Translations under genes and position numbers: made by a program
Assembly: GCA_036824245.1 (NCBI GenBank)
Contig: DAITAO010000117.1
Coordinates: forward strand, 1-7,319
Direction of reading: 5' to 3'
Length of the DNA stretch: 7,319 nucleotides
DNA from: JACVRM01 sp036824245
GTDB taxonomy: Bacteria; Actinomycetota; Thermoleophilia; Gaiellales; Gaiellaceae
Notes under the pieces: generated by a model
The model's database searches: none
What the model saw: only the letters and a program-made list of their open reading frames with translations
Told to the model about the DNA's origin: nothing
In this document: positions 4,158-7,319 of the stretch, piece after piece
Layout of the letters: each line of letters opens with the position of its first letter
Position numbering within the stretch: the first letter of the stretch is position 1

Positions 4158-6974
4158 TCAGCCGGCGTCGGCGGCGGCGAGCGCCTCGCGGGCGATGCGG
4201 TCCTGCTCGCGCAGGTGGGCGGTCGGGTAGCCCTCGCTGGGGCTGGCGCGCCAGGGCCTGCCCACGTAGCGCAGTGGAACGCCGGCCGGCAGCGCGTCCT
4301 CGAGGCGGTGCCGGATGTTCCGGTAGGCGCCCATGTTCTGCGGCTCCTCCTGCGCCCAGACAACCTCTTCGAGGCGCGGGTAGGCCGACACGAGCTGCGT
4401 GATCGGCTCGACCGGGAACGGGTAGAGCTGCTCGAGCCTCGCGACCGCGACGTGCTGAGCGGCCTCGCGGGCCTCGTGGCCGGCGATGTCGTAGTAGACC
4501 TTCCCCGAGCAGAGCACGAGCCTCCGCACGCGCTCGTGGTCGGCGCCGGGGTCGTCGAGCACGTGCTGGAAACGGCCTTGTGAGAGCACCTCGAGGCTCG
4601 CAGCCGCCTGCTTGAGGCGCAGCAGCGCCTTCGGCGTCATGACGATCAGCGGCCGGCCGTTGCGGGCGAGCGCCTGCCGGCGCAGCAGGTGGAAGTACTG
4701 GCCCGACGTCGTCGTGTTGGCCACCGTGATGTTCTCCTGCGCGCCGAGCGCCAGGAACCGCTCCAGGCGCGCGCTCGAGTGCTCCGGGCCGGAGCCTTCA
4801 TAGCCGTGCGGAAGGAGCAGCGTGAGGCCTGATGTCTGCCGCCACTTCGAGAGCCCGGCGACGATGAACTGGTCGATGATCACCTGTGCAGCGTTGACGA
4901 AGTCCCCGAACTGGGCCTCCCAGAGCACGAAGGCCTCGGAGGCGCTCGTGGTGTAGCCGTATTCGAAGCCGAGCGTCGCGACCTCGGAGAGAGGGGAGTT
5001 CTCGACCTCGAACGAGGCCGCCGACTCGGTGAGCCGCTGGAGCGGCGTGTAGGTCTCTCCCGAGCGCGCGTCGTGCAGCACGAGATGCCGCTGAGCGAAG
5101 GTGCCGCGCTCCGTGTCCTGTCCGGTCAGCCTGATCGGGACTCCCTCGGTCAGCAGGCTCGCGAAGGCGAGCGACTCTGCGTGACCCCAGTCGATGGCGC
5201 CCTCGTCGAGCGCCGAGCTGCGCCGCTCGAGTTGCTTGGCGAGCTTCGGGTGCACCGTGAAGCCCTCCGGAACGGCAAGCAATTCTGCGTTCAGCCGTCG
5301 CAGCCGCGCGGCCGAGACCGCGGTCTCGACGGTGCCCGGCTCGGCCGGCAGCACGACCTCGTCGCGCGACTTGGGCGGGATGCTCTTCCCGAAGCTCGCC
5401 TTCAGCTGCTCGTGCGCCTCGCGCAGCCGCTGCTGCACGGCGTCGCCGAACTGCTCGACATTCTCCGGCGAGACGACGCCTTCTTCCACCAGTGCTGCGG
5501 CAAAAAGCGCGCGGACGGATGGATGGGAGGCGATGCGCTCGGCCATCAGCGGCTGCGTGTACGCGGGCTCGTCCTGCTCCTGGTGGCCGAAACGGCGATA
5601 GCCGACCAGGTCGACGACAACGTCGCGCCGGAAGCGCGCCCGGTAGGCCAGCGCAAGCCGGATCGTCGACAGCGCCGCTTCCGGATCGTCGGCATTGACG
5701 TGGATGATCGGGAAGTCGAAGCCCTTGGCCAGGTCGCTGGAGTAGTAGGTGGAGCGCCCTTCCTCGGGATCGGTCGTGAAGCCGACCTGGTTGTTGGCGA
5801 TGATGTGCAGCGTGCCGCCTGTCGAATAACCGGCCAGGTCGGCGAGGTTGAGGGTCTCTGCGACCACCCCCTGGGCCGGGAACGCCGCGTCGCCGTGGAT
5901 GAGCACGGCAAGCGCGCGCGAGGAATCGTGTGTCACCACCGGGTTGGTGCGGTCGGTCTGCTCGGCACGCGTGCGCCCCTCGGCGATCGGGTTGACGTAT
6001 TCGAGGTGGCTGGGGTTGGCCATCAGGGTCACGCCGATCTCGCCGGCCGCGGTGACTCGAGAAGAGCGCATCCCCAGGTGGTACTTGACGTCGCCGGTGC
6101 CCCCCTCCGGATGGACCACGACCGCATCGATGGTGCGTTCACCCTCGAACTCGCGCAGGATGGCGTCGTAGGGGCGTCCAACCACGTGCGTCAGCACATT
6201 CAGGCGACCGCGGTGGGCCATGCCGAGCACGATCTGCTCGCCGCCCTCCGCTGCCGCCAGCTCGATGGACTCGTCGAGCATGGGCACCAGCATCTCGAGC
6301 CCCTCGATGGAGAATTGCTTCTGCCCGAGGAACGTGCGCCGGAGGTACGCCTCGAACCCTTCCACCTCGCTGAGGCGCTCGAGCAGACTTTGCTTCTGGT
6401 CTGCGGGGAGGGGTTGGCGGAAGCGGCCCGACTCGATCGCCTGGCGCAGCCAGACGCGCTGCTCGTGATCGTCGATGTGCTCGATCTCGTACGCGATCGT
6501 TCCGCAGTACGTCTCGCGCAGGCGGGGCAACACGTCGGCCAGCGTCTCGCCCTCGACGTGTACGCGCAGCACCGAAGCGGGCACCTGCGCCTGCAGCTCG
6601 GGCGTCAGCCGCGGCTCGAGGCGGTTGGGATCGAGCGCGGGATCGCCGGGAGGCTCCGAGCCGAGCGGATCGAGATGCGCTGCCAGATGCCCGTGCGTGC
6701 GATGTGCCTTGACCAGCGCCATGGCTGCGGCAACGGCTCCGAGCAGTGTCCCGTCCGGAGCCTGCGCCTCAACGGGTGGTGCGGCCGCGGGCTGACCGTT
6801 GTGACCGTCGCGGCGCGCGAGCAGTCGGCCCAATCCGGGCAGAGCCTCGGCGAGCACGCCGTCGCCGCGCTCGAAGAGCGCTCTCCACTCAGGGGGCACT
6901 GACTCCGGGTTCTCGAGGTACTGCTCCAGCAGCTGGCCGGCGTAGCCGGAGTTGAGCGCGTCGACGTCGCGCAT
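4158..6974 (-). CDS. sucA: 2-oxoglutarate dehydrogenase E1 component
   Basis: This 938-residue thiamine-diphosphate enzyme decarboxylates 2-oxoglutarate and passes the succinyl group to the E2 lipoyl protein, forming succinyl-CoA in the TCA cycle. The N-terminal E1o segment is clear (NSGYAGQLLEQYLENPESVP, then HRTHGHLAAHLDPLG near 91-105). Active-site and cofactor motifs follow: GMAHRGRLNVL (251-261), HPEGGTGDVKYHLG (288-301), and the thiamine-diphosphate stretch from HGDAAFPAQGVVAETL to ANNQ (360-396). The pyrimidine domain has LLLPHGYEGSGPEHSSAR (719-736), and the C-terminal domain has WAQEEPQNMGAY. The length matches the stand-alone E1o type (about 930 residues). The E2-like acyltransferase domain fused at the front of mycobacterial Kgd is absent. 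GAGGGG abuts GTG 6980 but is well spaced for ATG 6974, which was chosen. Genes for E2 and E3 are not in the window. Confidence 0.97.
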   Translation of the reverse strand: MRDVDALNSGYAGQLLEQYLENPESVPPEWRALFERGDGVLAEALPGLGRLLARRDGHNGQPAAAPPVEAQAPDGTLLGAVAAAMALVKAHRTHGHLAAHLDPLGSEPPGDPALDPNRLEPRLTPELQAQVPASVLRVHVEGETLADVLPRLRETYCGTIAYEIEHIDDHEQRVWLRQAIESGRFRQPLPADQKQSLLERLSEVEGFEAYLRRTFLGQKQFSIEGLEMLVPMLDESIELAAAEGGEQIVLGMAHRGRLNVLTHVVGRPYDAILREFEGERTIDAVVVHPEGGTGDVKYHLGMRSSRVTAAGEIGVTLMANPSHLEYVNPIAEGRTRAEQTDRTNPVVTHDSSRALAVLIHGDAAFPAQGVVAETLNLADLAGYSTGGTLHIIANNQVGFTTDPEEGRSTYYSSDLAKGFDFPIIHVNADDPEAALSTIRLALAYRARFRRDVVVDLVGYRRFGHQEQDEPAYTQPLMAERIASHPSVRALFAAALVEEGVVSPENVEQFGDAVQQRLREAHEQLKASFGKSIPPKSRDEVVLPAEPGTVETAVSAARLRRLNAELLAVPEGFTVHPKLAKQLERRSSALDEGAIDWGHAESLAFASLLTEGVPIRLTGQDTERGTFAQRHLVLHDARSGETYTPLQRLTESAASFEVENSPLSEVATLGFEYGYTTSASEAFVLWEAQFGDFVNAAQVIIDQFIVAGLSKWRQTSGLTLLLPHGYEGSGPEHSSARLERFLALGAQENITVANTTTSGQYFHLLRRQALARNGRPLIVMTPKALLRLKQAAASLEVLSQGRFQHVLDDPGADHERVRRLVLCSGKVYYDIAGHEAREAAQHVAVARLEQLYPFPVEPITQLVSAYPRLEEVVWAQEEPQNMGAYRNIRHRLEDALPAGVPLRYVGRPWRASPSEGYPTAHLREQDRIAREALAAADAG

Positions 6975-7005
6975 CGTCACCCCTCTTTGTAGCAGCGCCG
7001 CGTGG

Positions 7006-7272
7006 CTACCAGAGCGGGCGCTCGGTGAGCACGCTGTAGATCATGCCCAGCACCCAGCCTGCGGTAACCACACCGACGGCCAGCGTGGCGAGCCGTTCGT
7101 GCCGGCCGCCGATGCCGACGGCGATCAGCGCCACCACCAGCGCGACCGGGGCGATTCGCACGGGGCGGTAGATGATGGCGATCAGGCCGGCGAACAGGGC
7201 GGCGGTCGCGATTACGCCGGCGACGACTTCAGCAGGGCGGTCACGCTCGAGTGGCTCCGGGCGGGCGCTCAC
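7006..7272 (-). CDS. Small three-helix membrane protein
   Basis: The product is 88 residues with a charged N-terminus (SARPEPLERDRPAE) and three probable membrane helices: AGVIATAALFAGLIAIIY (about 18-35), APVALVVALIAVGIG (about 41-55) and LATLAVGVVTAGWVLGMIYSVL (about 61-82). A short RPVRI loop separates the first two and a GRHERL turn the last two. I do not recognise a family. It lies 31 bases upstream of sucA on the same strand, so the two may share a transcript, though no functional link to 2-oxoglutarate metabolism can be read. GTG 7272 has no clear Shine-Dalgarno sequence. The frame stays open to the right edge without another standard start codon, so the true start could lie outside the window. 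A 4-base GTGA overlap with an upstream gene would explain the missing ribosome binding site. Confidence 0.7.
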   Translation of the reverse strand: MSARPEPLERDRPAEVVAGVIATAALFAGLIAIIYRPVRIAPVALVVALIAVGIGGRHERLATLAVGVVTAGWVLGMIYSVLTERPLW

Positions 7273-7319
7273 GAGCCGCGTTGCGGGCGCGCGCGGGACG
7301 TGCGCGCCGGCGGTTGGCG
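7269..7319 (-). CDS. Possible 3' end of a gene entering from the right edge
   Basis: One minus-strand frame runs stop-free from the right edge and ends with TGA at 7271-7269, overlapping the GTG of the next gene by 4 bases (GTGA). The last residues would be Arg/Pro-rich (RQPPARTSRARPQRGS), with high GC at third positions. Such a tail and such an overlap are typical of a translationally coupled gene pair. The stretch is only 16 codons and the neighbouring frame is also open, so this is a suggestion, not an identification. Confidence 0.3.
   Translation of the reverse strand, partial: RQPPARTSRARPQRGS

Noticed and set aside
5073..6902. A 609-codon open frame on the plus strand opposite sucA
   Set aside because: It is a by-product of GC-rich codon use in sucA. 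The translation is rich in Arg, Gly, Leu and Val without any recognisable domain, while the opposite strand encodes a textbook enzyme.

Overview
The window is GC-rich, bacterial chromosomal DNA with very high GC at third codon positions. Its gene types are consistent with a deep-branching, high-GC actinobacterium, perhaps of the Thermoleophilia (Solirubrobacter/Gaiella-like). That placement is inferred from composition and protein style only. The 2-oxoglutarate dehydrogenase E1 here lacks the N-terminal acyltransferase domain fused to it in mycobacteria, which argues against a Mycobacterium/Corynebacterium-type host.

Layout, left to right. A possible minus-strand gene starts at 67 and leaves by the left edge. 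A divergent spacer (68-216) holds GGGACAGTCCC-type repeats and a clean palindrome. Two plus-strand genes follow: a twin-CBS protein (217-624) and, overlapping its stop, a small PspC-domain membrane protein (621-815). They meet a minus-strand M29 metallo-aminopeptidase (820-2049) head-on, with 4 bases between the stops. Upstream of the peptidase on the same strand are a BON-domain protein (2087-2536) and an unrecognised 96-residue acidic protein (2652-2942). A short divergent promoter region separates that protein from a small basic plus-strand protein (3026-3232). Next is a minus-strand GGDEF protein (3267-3878) whose C-terminus reads as a ribbon-helix-helix DNA-binding domain. It is preceded by an AT-rich promoter with operator-like repeats. 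A 279-base spacer then carries several more GGGAC(A/T)GTCCC elements, including a strong stem-loop just after the stop of sucA (4158-6974, 2-oxoglutarate dehydrogenase E1). Upstream of sucA is a small three-helix membrane protein (7006-7272), which may overlap by 4 bases a gene entering from the right edge.

Functionally this is mostly housekeeping and envelope-stress content: TCA-cycle entry of 2-oxoglutarate, peptide turnover, and BON, PspC and CBS small proteins. The unusual parts are the c-di-GMP-type GGDEF domain joined to a CopG-like DNA-binding tail with an AT-rich palindromic promoter, and the family of short palindromic repeats confined to the two largest intergenic spaces. Several starts were moved from the longest ORF to the codon with the best ribosome binding site (BON, 96-residue protein, GGDEF, sucA). 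Two genes without a Shine-Dalgarno sequence look leaderless. No tRNA, rRNA, CRISPR array or transposase gene was seen.
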